The notes under the pieces: generated by a model
Told to the model about the DNA's origin: nothing
What the model saw: only the letters and a program-made list of their open reading frames with translations
The model's database searches: none
Source: Symsagittifera roscoffensis
Lineage: Eukaryota > Xenacoelomorpha > Acoela > Convolutidae
Length of the DNA: 64,000 nt
Direction of reading: 5' to 3'
Assembly (NCBI RefSeq): GCF_963678635.1
Contig: NC_087063.1
Span: forward strand, 350,287 to 414,286
Program-made: the position numbers and the translations under genes
Part shown: piece after piece, positions 7,894 to 17,115 of the stretch
Layout: the number at the start of each line of letters is the position of its first letter
How positions within the stretch are numbered: position 1 is the stretch's first letter

Positions 7894-9201
7894 TCATTTT
7901 TCGTTTTGATATTCCGTCCTATGGTAGGCTCGGCCTCTCACTTCCCTGAGTTTCTTTATCATTAATTTTTCGGTGTGGGTAAGTACTACCCCCACTCCCC
8001 GGACAAAAATATTTATCGACGTCCCCGTCGATGATGCTGGGTCTGAATTATCTGGCGGAATGTCGAGCGGCCTGTCTGTTGCCGTCCAGCCGAAAAGAGG
8101 ATTCTCCGTTTTCATGTGCTTTCCCGCTGATATGTCAACTTGTTGTATGCTTTGTCCTTCGTCGCTTCCGTTCTTGACATCGCGCATCCATTCTAATATC
8201 CTCAGGTTCGTATTCTCTCTCCTCTCTATCTCGCTCTGTTCCAAATCCGTCTCCCGCTCCGGTGTCGAGTAGTCTTCCTGTGGGTAGTGTTCATTATCAT
8301 TGATGATTTGCCGTTCATCATCCGCCGCCCATTCGCCCACACCTAGTAGTTCTTTGCCTAGGTCGTCGGGCTGTACCTTATCAATCAGGAAATCGTCCCC
8401 GTACCTGTTGTACTTCATGCCTGTTCGTTTGCGATTGCCACTCCTTGTCCCCGCTGGTATTAATAAGTCTGGTTCTGTCCACTTCGGCACTTCACCTTGC
8501 TCCGGATCGTTCCAGTCTTCTTCCACAAAAAAATCCGCTTCAGAGTCCGCTTCTATTTTTTCATTGTCATCCAAATTCAAGTTCTCCTTGCCATCATTCT
8601 TCTCTCTGATGCCTTTTTCGTTCACTTCACATGCTGGCTCTACCAGTAGGTACTCGAGTCTCTCCATGTCCTTTGGTACACACCAGTCCTCTGGGGATGG
8701 GACATGAAGCTTCAGGTTCTCATAATGTGCAGCTCGCCCAGTACTCAAGCGGTAGAACCGTCCTTGTTGATGTACTTCCGTTATCATGAATGGTCCTCTC
8801 CATTTCTTGAGTAGTTTCTTCGTCCCTTTGGGCGGTATGACATTCTGGAAAACCCACACGTACTGGTCCACTTCATATGGCTTCGCCTGTAATATCATTT
8901 CATCATATTTCTTGCGCTGTCTCATTTGCGCTTGCGCAGTGTTCCTCCTGCATAGCTCGTTTATTTCCTGCTGTCTCCTGATCGCTTCTTTCACGTAAGC
9001 TTGAGGCGACGTCCTCTTCCCTTCATATTCCGGGTAAACGAATGTCAGGGGCATTGCTCTTTCTCTGCCTGTCAACATCATGAAAGGACTGATGCCCGTT
9101 GTTGAGTGTTGAGTACTGTTGTATGCCCCTACGACTTGCGGCAGATATTTATCCCAGTCTGTCATGTATCTTGCGCAGTATACCCTCAGCATATTCACCA
9201 A
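7894..9201 (-). CDS. Integrase C-terminal region and long acidic tail (element A)
   Basis: A 435-codon open frame continuing integrase after a frameshift near 9215. It starts with NMLRVYC, the usual sequence after the catalytic Glu, and includes QHSTTGISPFMMLTGRE and KKWRGPFMITEV, the C-terminal GPY/F-type module that binds DNA. A long acidic, low-complexity tail follows, then the conserved word INIFVRGVGVVLTHTE, identical in spirit to MDIFVRGVGVGLTHTE in element B. No chromodomain is seen. The frame ends at 7894 and overlaps the macro-like frame by about 35 bases, so that domain may be made by frameshifting or from a separate message. Confidence 0.8.
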   Translation of the reverse strand: MVNMLRVYCARYMTDWDKYLPQVVGAYNSTQHSTTGISPFMMLTGRERAMPLTFVYPEYEGKRTSPQAYVKEAIRRQQEINELCRRNTAQAQMRQRKKYDEMILQAKPYEVDQYVWVFQNVIPPKGTKKLLKKWRGPFMITEVHQQGRFYRLSTGRAAHYENLKLHVPSPEDWCVPKDMERLEYLLVEPACEVNEKGIREKNDGKENLNLDDNEKIEADSEADFFVEEDWNDPEQGEVPKWTEPDLLIPAGTRSGNRKRTGMKYNRYGDDFLIDKVQPDDLGKELLGVGEWAADDERQIINDNEHYPQEDYSTPERETDLEQSEIERRENTNLRILEWMRDVKNGSDEGQSIQQVDISAGKHMKTENPLFGWTATDRPLDIPPDNSDPASSTGTSINIFVRGVGVVLTHTEKLMIKKLREVRGRAYHRTEYQNEK

Positions 9202-10097
9202 CGTTCTATTCTGTCTCTTACCAGCCCGTTGCTCTGAGAATGGTAAGTCGTTGAGTGTGCTTGAGCAATGTGTGACCTCTTCATTAATTCTTTAGTCAAG
9301 TCCCCCACAAAGGCCTTGCCGTTGTCTGACTGAAAAGTCATTGGACAACCATACCTTGATATCCAATGGGTTAGCAAGTGGTCACAAGTCTCCTCTGCCG
9401 AAGCTGTCTGACACGGCACCGCTTCTGCCAGCTTTGTGAAGTGGTCAATTATAACCAGCATCTGGTTATACCCCGACTCCGTCTTGCAGATCTTCTGATG
9501 GTCTATCTGCACCACTTCATTAAATTCCGAGCTTTCCACCGACTTGAGTGGGAATTTCATCTTCCTTGGGTCTTTCACTTGCAGGCATGCCAGGCATGCA
9601 TTCACCCACCTCTCGCAAGCTTTCCTCAATCCTGGCCAATCGAACCTGTGAAGTATTCTTTGTTGCACCTTGTCTATCCCCTGGTGCCCCATTTGATCGT
9701 GCGATCTGAACAGCACCTCTGTCTGATACAATTGTGGTAATATGATGAGGTTGTGCTTGTGTAATATCTTCTCCTCGTCTTTTCTCTTGCATGCTACCAC
9801 CCCATCAGCTGTGTGATAGAGTAAATCTTTCCTTTCTTTGTAGAACTGGCTCAGGATCTTGTAGCTGTCTTCTTCAAGTTCCCCTTTCTCCTTGGACCCC
9901 ATTCGGATCCATTTGGAGAGGTTACTTGTCATCTTGTCATTCTTCTGGGCTCTTATCAGGTCCGACAGCCTATATCTCGCCTTGACATGATCCTTCAGTG
10001 CCATGATCTGTCCATTCATTTCCCCAGGGTTGTGGATGTCGTCATTCATCTTCATATATACTATCCTCTTTACGATCTTCATGTCATCTTCTGGCAC
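9195..10097 (-). CDS. Integrase N-terminal and catalytic core (element A)
   Basis: 300 codons. The zinc-binding HHCC motif is present (His133, His138, Cys168, Cys171), followed by the retroviral-type core with Asp199 (VVQIDHQ) and Asp258 (TFQSDNGKAF). The third catalytic residue should fall in the word NGLVERQ, as it does in element B, but here a one-base deletion near 9215 removes the reading frame exactly at the Glu codon. The downstream frame 7894-9201 continues the domain. Integrase joins the cDNA ends to host DNA; this copy cannot make the complete protein as assembled. An in-frame TAA at 10128-10130 separates it from the acidic linker frame upstream. Confidence 0.85.
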   Translation of the reverse strand: MPEDDMKIVKRIVYMKMNDDIHNPGEMNGQIMALKDHVKARYRLSDLIRAQKNDKMTSNLSKWIRMGSKEKGELEEDSYKILSQFYKERKDLLYHTADGVVACKRKDEEKILHKHNLIILPQLYQTEVLFRSHDQMGHQGIDKVQQRILHRFDWPGLRKACERWVNACLACLQVKDPRKMKFPLKSVESSEFNEVVQIDHQKICKTESGYNQMLVIIDHFTKLAEAVPCQTASAEETCDHLLTHWISRYGCPMTFQSDNGKAFVGDLTKELMKRSHIAQAHSTTYHSQSNGLVRDRIERW

Positions 10098-10127
10098 CAG
10101 ATTTGTTCTGACATTTGAGTTGTATGA

Positions 10128-10442
10128 TTATTCCCTGAATGGTTTCCTCGAAACTGCAATTCTTTCAAGTTCTTCACCTCCTCGTACTTCTTGTACGTCC
10201 AAGTTGTACGTTCCTGAGGATGGATCTGTTTGTAATTCCCTGTCGCGGTGTCTAATCTTCTCTTCTGCCAATATCATGCAAAGACTATCCTGATTGTCAC
10301 TGCTCTCATCCGAGTCCTCATCCCATATTTCACACTCCCCGGACAAATTTCCTCCTTCAGTATTTCCTTCCTCCGTGGACGTGGACCGCTCCCCGGACTC
10401 TTGACCTAGTCCCAGGTATTCAGCGTCTTCCTTGAACTCCAC
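10128..10442 (-). CDS. Acidic linker between RNase H and integrase (element A)
   Basis: 104 codons, very rich in Glu, Asp, Ser and Gly. It contains ESGERST and NLSGECEIW, two occurrences of a Ser-Gly-Glu word that is repeated three times (LSGE) in the same linker of element B. It is in frame with integrase downstream (TAA between them) and out of frame with RNase H upstream, with the shift next to a run of five T. It is part of Pol and may be a protease-cleaved spacer; that is inference. Confidence 0.6.
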   Translation of the reverse strand: MEFKEDAEYLGLGQESGERSTSTEEGNTEGGNLSGECEIWDEDSDESSDNQDSLCMILAEEKIRHRDRELQTDPSSGTYNLDVQEVRGGEELERIAVSRKPFRE

Positions 10443-11563
10443 TCTCTTTTTCCTAACCCGAGTCTGTTCAAGTATGTCGGCCGGGATCTTTCAACCAGTG
10501 ACTGCACCACTTCCTTCCCATCAGGGTTAGTCACCTTCGAAATGTTTTGATCACTAACTATCCCATTCTTTCGCAGTATTGTGACCTCTGGTTCCTCCTT
10601 ACTATTTTCTTGGATCACGGGCTTATCATCTGCTAGTTTTTCGAGTAACCTCTTTAAGTCATCGTCTATTTGTGCCTCTCCCGTCTCTACCTGGTTAAGA
10701 TCATAGCCTTTTGCCTTGAGCGTCTCCCTCACAATCTTTGACTTGAGCATTATCCCTATCGGCATCCCTCGGTTCTTTTTCAAGATTGTTTTCTCCGGAG
10801 TTTCTTTTGGTAATTCGGGGTGATCTTCTATCGGTTTGCCTGACTTGTCGAGCCATCTCGTGAGTGGAAGACTATCATACGTTTCCTTATCCATGAAGGA
10901 GAAGCCCTCTTTTATTTCTGGTCTATTCGCCTCCCTCTGTTCTTGTCTCTCGTAGAACTCCGTATTCTTACTCAAGCTGTCAGCGTTTTGATGTTTGTCT
11001 CGTGTTCTATGCTCAATTATCATGTTGTATCCATCCAGGCGAACTATCCACCTCCCAATGTAACTTTGGTCCATTGAGTACGTTTTCAGCCAGCTTAGTG
11101 CCCTGTTGTCGACTCGCAGCTTGAATGGCTCGCTGCCTAGGTATGCTCTATTTTTCTCGACAAATGTAACCACCGCGAACATCTCTGCTTTCGGTGCCCC
11201 GTACTTCATTTCCGTGTCACTTAAGACTTTGCTCCCGTACGCTATTGGTCTCAAGACTGTTTTCCCGTTCCACTCCTGTTCCTGATGGAGAATTCCAGAA
11301 ATCGCTACTACCGACGCATCCGTATCCAGCACGTACATCCCTTTCTCTGTTGGCATCCCTAGTACTGGTGCCTCGCACAATTCTTTTTTATTCTCTGGAA
11401 TGACTCTTCTGCTGCGTTGTTCCACGTGAACTTCTTGCCCTTGTGTCTCATTAATTGTTGCATCGGGTAAACCTTGTCTGCATAGCCTTTGATGAATTCT
11501 CTGTAGTAATTTGCAAAACCCAAGAAGCTCATCAATTGGTGTTCCGTTTTTGGCGATTTCCAA
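10406..11563 (-). CDS. RNase H domain and connection of Pol (element A)
   Basis: The RNase HI fold is read from YVLDTDASVVAISGILHQ (about residues 102-119), KAEMFAVVTFVEK, LRVDNRALSWL and DKHQNADSLSK, which supply the acidic active-site residues. It degrades the RNA strand of the RNA-DNA hybrid. A long tail with many Lys and Glu follows. The first 85 codons are out of register with RT sequence; the real domain joins the RT frame at a run of A/T near 11385, where the RT frame goes out of phase, so a one-base indel separates RT from RNase H in this copy. Confidence 0.85.
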   Translation of the reverse strand: MEIAKNGTPIDELLGFCKLLQRIHQRLCRQGLPDATINETQGQEVHVEQRSRRVIPENKKELCEAPVLGMPTEKGMYVLDTDASVVAISGILHQEQEWNGKTVLRPIAYGSKVLSDTEMKYGAPKAEMFAVVTFVEKNRAYLGSEPFKLRVDNRALSWLKTYSMDQSYIGRWIVRLDGYNMIIEHRTRDKHQNADSLSKNTEFYERQEQREANRPEIKEGFSFMDKETYDSLPLTRWLDKSGKPIEDHPELPKETPEKTILKKNRGMPIGIMLKSKIVRETLKAKGYDLNQVETGEAQIDDDLKRLLEKLADDKPVIQENSKEEPEVTILRKNGIVSDQNISKVTNPDGKEVVQSLVERSRPTYLNRLGLGKREWSSRKTLNTWD

Positions 11564-12564
11564 GTTAGAACTGCTTCTACTGCGTCTGGATTTGGTCTGA
11601 TGCCGTGTCTGTCCACCATCCTGCCCAAGTATTTTATCGAATCCTTGAGTAGCTCACACTTTGATGGTTTGCACTTTAGCCCCGACCTCTTCATACACGC
11701 GAAAACCTCGTCAAGTCTCTCAATGTGGTCTTCCAGTGTGGGTGTCGCTATTACCACGTCATCCACATAGCACATTACCAGATTGCCGTACTTCTTCGTC
11801 ACACCTATCAGCGCGTGTGCCATCAACCGCTGAAATGTGGCAGTGGCATTGCAAAGACCAAACGGCATCCGTTTCCATTGAAACAGACCCAACTCGCAGG
11901 CAAATCCTGTCTTGTCCCTGTCCTGCTTCCTGAGTGGTACCTGCCAAAAGGCCGAACCTAAATCAAGAGTCGTAAAAAATTTTGCATCACCTAACTTCGA
12001 GAGGCTTTCATCAATCCTAGGTATGGGATAGGCATCCTTCACCGTGACGGAGTTCAGGTATCGGAAGTCACAACAAAACCTCAACTGGTCGCCTTTCTTT
12101 TTGGCTATCACTACTCCACACGCCCAGGGTGATTTGGATGGTTCTATCATATCATACTGTAGTAGTGTCTCTAACTTTTTCCTACACGCATCCGAGTTGT
12201 GTGGGGTCATGCGCCTCGCCCCCTCCCTGTGCGGTATTGCGTTTTCCTCAAGTTCTATTTCATGCTCAACAAAATTACAACACCCGATGTCTGCCTTATG
12301 TCTTGAAAAAACTTCCTCGTTCCGTTCTAGTACGTGCTTGATGGCTTCGAGCTGTTCGTCCGTTAACTTGCCTTTTAAATGTTCAATTTCCGGTAGGACC
12401 GGTTTATCACTCTGCATTTCATCTAGTGTGGACCGTTCCGGGAAATTCGAACAGCTCGATAGCCCATCGTCTGTCTCTGACTTATGTGACTTCACAAGAC
12501 CTGATGAACCTTTTATTTTCTTCAATCGTCTCAAGATACAAATTTTGTCCCTATGATTGGACAA
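11359..12564 (-). CDS. Reverse transcriptase (element A)
   Basis: 401 codons of a Ty3/gypsy RT: DFRYLNSVTVKDAYPIPRID (about 166-185), LDLGSAFWQVPL (200-211), KRMPFGLCNATATFQRLM, the catalytic YVDD (266-269), KCELLKDSIKYLGRMVD and WKSPKTEHQLMSFLGFANYYREF. The YVDD box with flanking CYVDDVVIA is the polymerase active site. The first 120 residues are the protease-RT connection and match element B. The upstream protease frame goes out of phase near 12555 and the downstream RNase H frame near 11385; both are one-base shifts against B, which is in one frame at the first of these points. Confidence 0.92.
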   Translation of the reverse strand: MSNHRDKICILRRLKKIKGSSGLVKSHKSETDDGLSSCSNFPERSTLDEMQSDKPVLPEIEHLKGKLTDEQLEAIKHVLERNEEVFSRHKADIGCCNFVEHEIELEENAIPHREGARRMTPHNSDACRKKLETLLQYDMIEPSKSPWACGVVIAKKKGDQLRFCCDFRYLNSVTVKDAYPIPRIDESLSKLGDAKFFTTLDLGSAFWQVPLRKQDRDKTGFACELGLFQWKRMPFGLCNATATFQRLMAHALIGVTKKYGNLVMCYVDDVVIATPTLEDHIERLDEVFACMKRSGLKCKPSKCELLKDSIKYLGRMVDRHGIRPNPDAVEAVLTWKSPKTEHQLMSFLGFANYYREFIKGYADKVYPMQQLMRHKGKKFTWNNAAEESFQRIKKNCARHQY

Positions 12565-13796
12565 TCAACAATTTCATTTTGTTTTTGTTTTTCAGTCATT
12601 TCATATCGAGTTTTTACGGGTAAAGCATATCCCAGTTTCCTCCCCCTCTGTATCGTGATTGGTATGTCAAGAGTATTCAACAAGACACTAACGCAGAGAC
12701 CGCTCTTCGTTATCGAGAAGGATTTTCCTAAAACAGCAGCACTTTGACTATTTGGATTTGGGACTATGCATATCTGCTTGTTGTCACTTAGTTCATTGTA
12801 TTTTTTCATTCGGAAGCTTACGATCGCCGCTTCGTTCGCCTTTAGCCTCACTCTCCTACTCAAGAACACCGGTGCTTTGGTCTCATTTGCCATTATTAAA
12901 TTTACCGGTTTGATTTCGTACCTCCTATCCGGGTTCCGTATCCTGAACATTGCGTTGTTTAGATCAATCGTTTCATCAAAGTTCCTGATGAAGTCTCTGC
13001 CTAAAATGAATTGGTCAGACTCATCTAGGTTTTCTACCACAAGAAAGCTCATCCACAGGTTGCGTTCCCCCAGATTTAGGGCTATAATCAGCGTTCTGCC
13101 CAACACCCGCAGCGCCCCTTTGTTTGCAGCTGACAACCGTGTTCTTGAGTCTATCAAATCATTTTTGTTGAAGCCCATTCGTTCCCAAGTTTCAATTGGT
13201 ATGACACTCAAGACCGCTCCCGTATCAAGTAACCCACGTAACTGAGTCTTCTTGCCACTTATGTCGAGCACATGTGCTGATACATCTGCCTCTGTCCCGA
13301 TGTGCATTGCATCTTCCTCAAGCATGGCGCAGTGTCCAATCGATCTCACTTTCAACTCTTCTTTTCCCACGTAGATTTGCCCTATTAGATCTTCATCACA
13401 TGTTATCATTGTTTTCGTATAGATGTTGATCCCATCTATATTAAGCATCACCTCATGCGGACCATAAGCTTCTGTGTACCTGTTATCAACTCGGACTGAC
13501 TTGCTACCCCCTCTCGTGAGTAGTGCCCTCAATGCTCTAGAAGTTGTTTGTGGGCTTATACCACTCAAGTAATCTGCGTACACATCAATGTGCATTATTG
13601 TCTGGTCACTTGGTTCGCTCAAGTTTCTCGTTACCTCATCGCCGCCCACGGTGATTATTGACATTATTCTTGCCCCGATCTTTGTTATACCGAATGGCTT
13701 CCCCGTCACCATCTTTACAGTGTTGCAGTTTCCATTTTTCGTCGAACCCGCTACAGCCTCTGGTATTGACTGCGAACAACCTAATGCCTCGTTCAT
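12531..13796 (-). CDS. Aspartic protease and connection (element A)
   Basis: 421 codons. The retropepsin active site LLDTGAVLSVIP lies at about residues 189-200, and the flap/second-half signature ILGRDFIRNFD about 70 residues later. Retropepsins act as dimers and cut Gag and Pol. The N-terminal 110 residues match the C-terminal end of the gag-like frame in element B (MHIDVYADYL, ALRALLT), where they lie upstream of an in-frame stop; in A this part is continuous through YGPHEVMLN into the protease. Ends at a frameshift before RT. Confidence 0.85.
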   Translation of the reverse strand: MNEALGCSQSIPEAVAGSTKNGNCNTVKMVTGKPFGITKIGARIMSIITVGGDEVTRNLSEPSDQTIMHIDVYADYLSGISPQTTSRALRALLTRGGSKSVRVDNRYTEAYGPHEVMLNIDGINIYTKTMITCDEDLIGQIYVGKEELKVRSIGHCAMLEEDAMHIGTEADVSAHVLDISGKKTQLRGLLDTGAVLSVIPIETWERMGFNKNDLIDSRTRLSAANKGALRVLGRTLIIALNLGERNLWMSFLVVENLDESDQFILGRDFIRNFDETIDLNNAMFRIRNPDRRYEIKPVNLIMANETKAPVFLSRRVRLKANEAAIVSFRMKKYNELSDNKQICIVPNPNSQSAAVLGKSFSITKSGLCVSVLLNTLDIPITIQRGRKLGYALPVKTRYEMTEKQKQNEIVDCPIIGTKFVS

Positions 13797-13799
13797 CTT

Positions 13800-14669
13800 C
13801 TATCTTTCGATCTCTTGCTTCAGTCGTTGTTCTATTTCTTTTGCCGCCAGGTCCTGTTTCACTTTATTGATAGCTTCCGCCGCCGCCTTCTCATAATTTA
13901 TCTCTAGGGCGTTCCTGGCCGTGGCCTCTATTGCACTATTAACTTGCGTTACAGCTTTCACTGTTTTCGTTGGCAGTTCCGCACTTGGTATTTCTAGATT
14001 TTTCGTTTCAAATTCACCTTGTCTATTTCTCTGGTTCTGTACCGCTTCTAACGCCAACTTGTGTTTTGGATGACTCTGATTCTTGACTGCCTCCCAGAAC
14101 AACGGACAGTCCATCCTGAAGTGCCCCTCTTGGTTGCAGAAGAAGCATCTTGCACCTATTTTGATGATCAAGCCACTATAAAACTCGTGTTCCTCCATCT
14201 GGCTCATATCTTCCTCATCGGGTGCATATCCCAAACTCTTCATGCTCTGCTTGTATGTCGTGCAATCCGCCACAAGATGGTCAGCTGACCCGCAGTTCGC
14301 GCATGATCTACGTTTGTCCATGTCATCTCTGGACTTGTACCATGACGACCTTTGTGGTTGACTCCCCCCTTGCGTATTCCTGTTGTCTGAGTACGAGTAT
14401 TTCTTGGGTTTCATTAGCATGTACTCTCTTGACTTCTGCCTCATCTCTTCTGGAGTTGGTGCACTGTCTTTCGACAATGTATAGTATGTTGCTAACATCG
14501 TTCTCAAGTCATCACTCTTTACCCCATCAATGAACTTTGAGGCGATGCTGAAGTTCCTTCTATTGGTAGATTCTTCCGGGTCACTCCTTCGTCTCAAGCC
14601 CTCAAGATCATCTAGGAACCTGTCTATCGATTCATCGTCCCTTTGCCTTATCTTTTCAAATCGCATCAT
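13800..14669 (-). CDS. Gag nucleocapsid region with two CCHC zinc knuckles (element A)
   Basis: 289 codons. Two CX2CX4HX4C knuckles are present: CANCGSADHLVADC and CFFCNQEGHFRMDC, which bind RNA in the particle. Before them, MMRFEKIRQRDDESIDRFLDD and SKFIDGVKSDDLRTMLA belong to the capsid C-terminal half. After them is a Lys/Glu-rich coiled-coil-like tail. A frameshift near 14665 separates it from the upstream gag frame; 3 bases separate its end from the protease frame, which is in another frame. Confidence 0.85.
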   Translation of the reverse strand: MMRFEKIRQRDDESIDRFLDDLEGLRRRSDPEESTNRRNFSIASKFIDGVKSDDLRTMLATYYTLSKDSAPTPEEMRQKSREYMLMKPKKYSYSDNRNTQGGSQPQRSSWYKSRDDMDKRRSCANCGSADHLVADCTTYKQSMKSLGYAPDEEDMSQMEEHEFYSGLIIKIGARCFFCNQEGHFRMDCPLFWEAVKNQSHPKHKLALEAVQNQRNRQGEFETKNLEIPSAELPTKTVKAVTQVNSAIEATARNALEINYEKAAAEAINKVKQDLAAKEIEQRLKQEIER

Positions 14670-14907
14670 CGCTTGATGACCCGAATCGATTTAACAATAT
14701 TTCGAAGATTTTATCCCCTGTGTCGCGTTCCTCTTCCTTCTTCGCAAGCACGCATTTCAATGCCGTGCCTTCCAAGTTGCTCAGTATCGCTGTGCATGCT
14801 TGCCTCTCATCGTTCAAGTTGTCTTGTTCCAAATGCACCCGTCTAATCATCTTTGAATTCTTTCGGTTTCTTGAAAGTTTTCCTGGATTTGTTGCTTCCT
14901 CTGTCAC
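14656..14907 (-). CDS. Gag capsid fragment bridging two frameshifts (element A)
   Basis: 83 codons that match the B gag: LEQDNLNDERQACTAILSNL with ERQECSALTSNF, and DKIFEILLNRFGS with EKIFEILLNRFGS. It overlaps the N-terminal gag frame (ends 14843) and the nucleocapsid frame (starts 14669) in a third frame, so two small indels flank it. It corresponds to the capsid N-terminal half, which builds the particle shell. Confidence 0.75.
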   Translation of the reverse strand: MTEEATNPGKLSRNRKNSKMIRRVHLEQDNLNDERQACTAILSNLEGTALKCVLAKKEEERDTGDKIFEILLNRFGSSSDDAI

Positions 14908-16180
14908 TCGAGTCGGTGTTCCTTGTGGCGAAGGCTTCCAGTGTCCTGTTCATCATTTCCCAGGTGCTTGCCCATGTCATGACATCCGGTCCCACGTTGT
15001 TGTGAGTCGTGGAATCCCCTGGACCACTGGTTGTGTTCGAGATTCCACTTTTCATAATCGCTTTGGCCCCCCGCGGTGCTGTACTCGCAGCGTCCCGGGG
15101 TACTGGTAACGGTGTTGACTGTCGTTTGTTCCGTTGTGGTTCCACGAAGTCAACTCTATTACCTTGTGTCCGCTCCGCTGCTGGCCTGTCTTGTGGCGTT
15201 GAATTCCTCAAGATGGCGTCTAACTTTGTCTGTATTGCACTTGAGCTCTCAGCCTGGTCCCTACTCATCGTATCTATTCTCGTTTCCAAACTCCCCAACT
15301 GGCTATTTACTGCGTCATATCGCTGCTTCATTTCTCGCATGTCTTTTCTGATGTTCTTGTCTCGCTCTTCATCAGTGGTATCTACTTTGTCCGACATCTG
15401 CTGAAGCTTTTCCTCTGTCGCTCTCGCTAGATGGAAATAGCTGTCCAGGTATTCATGTTTGTTGTTTCTTATTTCTTTCCTTATCACATCTCTATCCTCT
15501 TCGCTTTGCTTCAGTTTCTCGTCTATCTGAACTAGTTTCGCCATCAAATCACCTAGCTCAAGAGTAGCTGTTCCATGATCCGTTGTTGTCTTGTTGTCGG
15601 GACAGTTGTTGAGACAGGTTGTCCTGTTGTTGGTCGCTGTTCCCGGTCTGATCTGGTCCTCGTTTTGGTCGGTGTCTGTCGTTCTCGTGGAAACTGTTCC
15701 GAATGTTTTGCCTTTTTCGGCTTTCATCTCCTCCACTGCTGCGTCTCTCGACTTCATTCCGACCATTATCGCCAATCTTTCAGTAAAAGACGTTCTTTTT
15801 GCTTGAGACTCGTCCTTCACCGTTTCTGGCGTGTTGCCTGTTGTGTCTTCCACATTGTCTATCGGTGAGAACTCCATGGACTTTGGATTAGGTTCTTCCG
15901 CATTCGGCATCGGAGTTGACTCTGTCGTCTTCTTTCCCACCTCATCCACACTTTGATCCGGTGTATCTAGTTCAATCTCGATGGTGGGTTCTGTTTGTTT
16001 CCCTTCCGTGCCCTCTTTTGCTCTGTTCTCTGTATTACTCCTCGTGCTGACCATGCTAACTAAAAAGTTCTTCTTTGTTACCTTTGGACCCATTGATGTC
16101 GTTTTACGTAGCGACGAGTTATACTTTGTCTTCGCTTCGGTAGATCTTTTTTCAGCCACCGGTACCCTGCTCCGCCTCAT
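14843..16180 (-). CDS. Gag N-terminal region, coiled-coil rich (element A)
   Basis: 445 codons starting at an ATG at 16178-16180; a second good start is the ATG of MVSTRS (residue 43), which resembles MVETRS at the likely gag start of element B. The sequence is polar and low complexity, with a coiled coil at about residues 205-300 (KLVQIDEKLKQSEEDRD and after) and a Ser/Thr/Arg-rich part, ending in SRKTFKKPKEFKDD, which matches SRRVFKKPRCYKDE of B. This is the matrix-like or assembly part of Gag. The frame is lost just after that match. Confidence 0.8.
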   Translation of the reverse strand: MRRSRVPVAEKRSTEAKTKYNSSLRKTTSMGPKVTKKNFLVSMVSTRSNTENRAKEGTEGKQTEPTIEIELDTPDQSVDEVGKKTTESTPMPNAEEPNPKSMEFSPIDNVEDTTGNTPETVKDESQAKRTSFTERLAIMVGMKSRDAAVEEMKAEKGKTFGTVSTRTTDTDQNEDQIRPGTATNNRTTCLNNCPDNKTTTDHGTATLELGDLMAKLVQIDEKLKQSEEDRDVIRKEIRNNKHEYLDSYFHLARATEEKLQQMSDKVDTTDEERDKNIRKDMREMKQRYDAVNSQLGSLETRIDTMSRDQAESSSAIQTKLDAILRNSTPQDRPAAERTQGNRVDFVEPQRNKRQSTPLPVPRDAASTAPRGAKAIMKSGISNTTSGPGDSTTHNNVGPDVMTWASTWEMMNRTLEAFATRNTDSSDRGSNKSRKTFKKPKEFKDD

Positions 16181-16434
16181 TATTTTTATTTACAATTGTT
16201 CCTATTTACAGTATTACTATCTACAAAATTCTACTCTAAGGTTAAAACCTCTTTTGACAAAATTGATAAAAAGAAATTTACAATTTACTAAAAACAACGT
16301 TTCCTGAGCTTTTTGAAAATTCTATATGTTCTTGATCCCTACAGTACCGGATCTTTAGGACTGGATAGAAAATTTGATTTTGCGATTGGTTACTTCAACC
16401 TGTCTTAGTACTCTTTAGTACCCCCCTCTTTATA

Positions 16435-17115
16435 CTGTTCCAAGACTTCCTCTCTACTGTCCCAAGACTATTCAGTGCTGTCCCAGTACTTCTTGTTAGT
16501 GTCCCAAGACCACTGTCCCAAGACCCTTGCCCTAAGACTACTGTCCCAAGACTAGTGTCCCAAGACCACTGTCCCAAGACTACTGTCCCAAGACTACTGT
16601 CCCAAGACTACTGTCCCAAGACTAGTGTCTCAAGACCACTGTCCCAAGACTACTGTCCCAAGACTACTGTCCCAAGACTACTGTCCCAAGACTACTGTCC
16701 CAAGACTACTGTCCCAAGACTAGTGTCCCAAGACCACTGTCCCAAGACCACTGTCCCAAGACCAGTGTCCCAAGACCACTGTCCCAAGACTACTGTCCCA
16801 AGACTACTGTCCCAAGACTAGTGTCCCAAGACTAGTGTCCCAAGACCACTGTCCCAAGACCACTGTCCCAAGACCACTGTCCCAAGACCACTGTCCCAAG
16901 ACCACTGTCCCAAGACTACTGTCCCAAGACCAGTGTCCCAAGACTGTTTCGTACCAAGACTGCTCTGGTCCAAGACTGTCCCAAGACTGCACCGCCCCAA
17001 GACTGTCCCAAGACTGCACTGTCCCAAGACTGTCCCAAGACCGTATTGCTCCAAGACTGTCCCCAGACTGCAATGTCCCAAGACTTCTTCGGTACTGTCC
17101 CAAGACTTGTCACTA
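16435..17115. repeat. 14-bp tandem array in the leader of element A
   Basis: About 45 copies of a 14-bp unit, gtcccaagactact and variants (accact, agtact), with degenerate copies at both ends. It lies between the 5' LTR and gag. Open frames across it on either strand are only translations of the repeat. Element B has a different repeat family in the same position. Confidence 0.95.

Noticed and set aside
1-16180. Frequent cttgag/ctcaag words as a regulatory motif
   Set aside because: Mostly in coding sequence as Leu-Glu codons; no fixed spacing.
16435-17115. CRISPR-like regular repeats
   Set aside because: Units are contiguous without spacers, and the context is a retrotransposon leader in a eukaryote.
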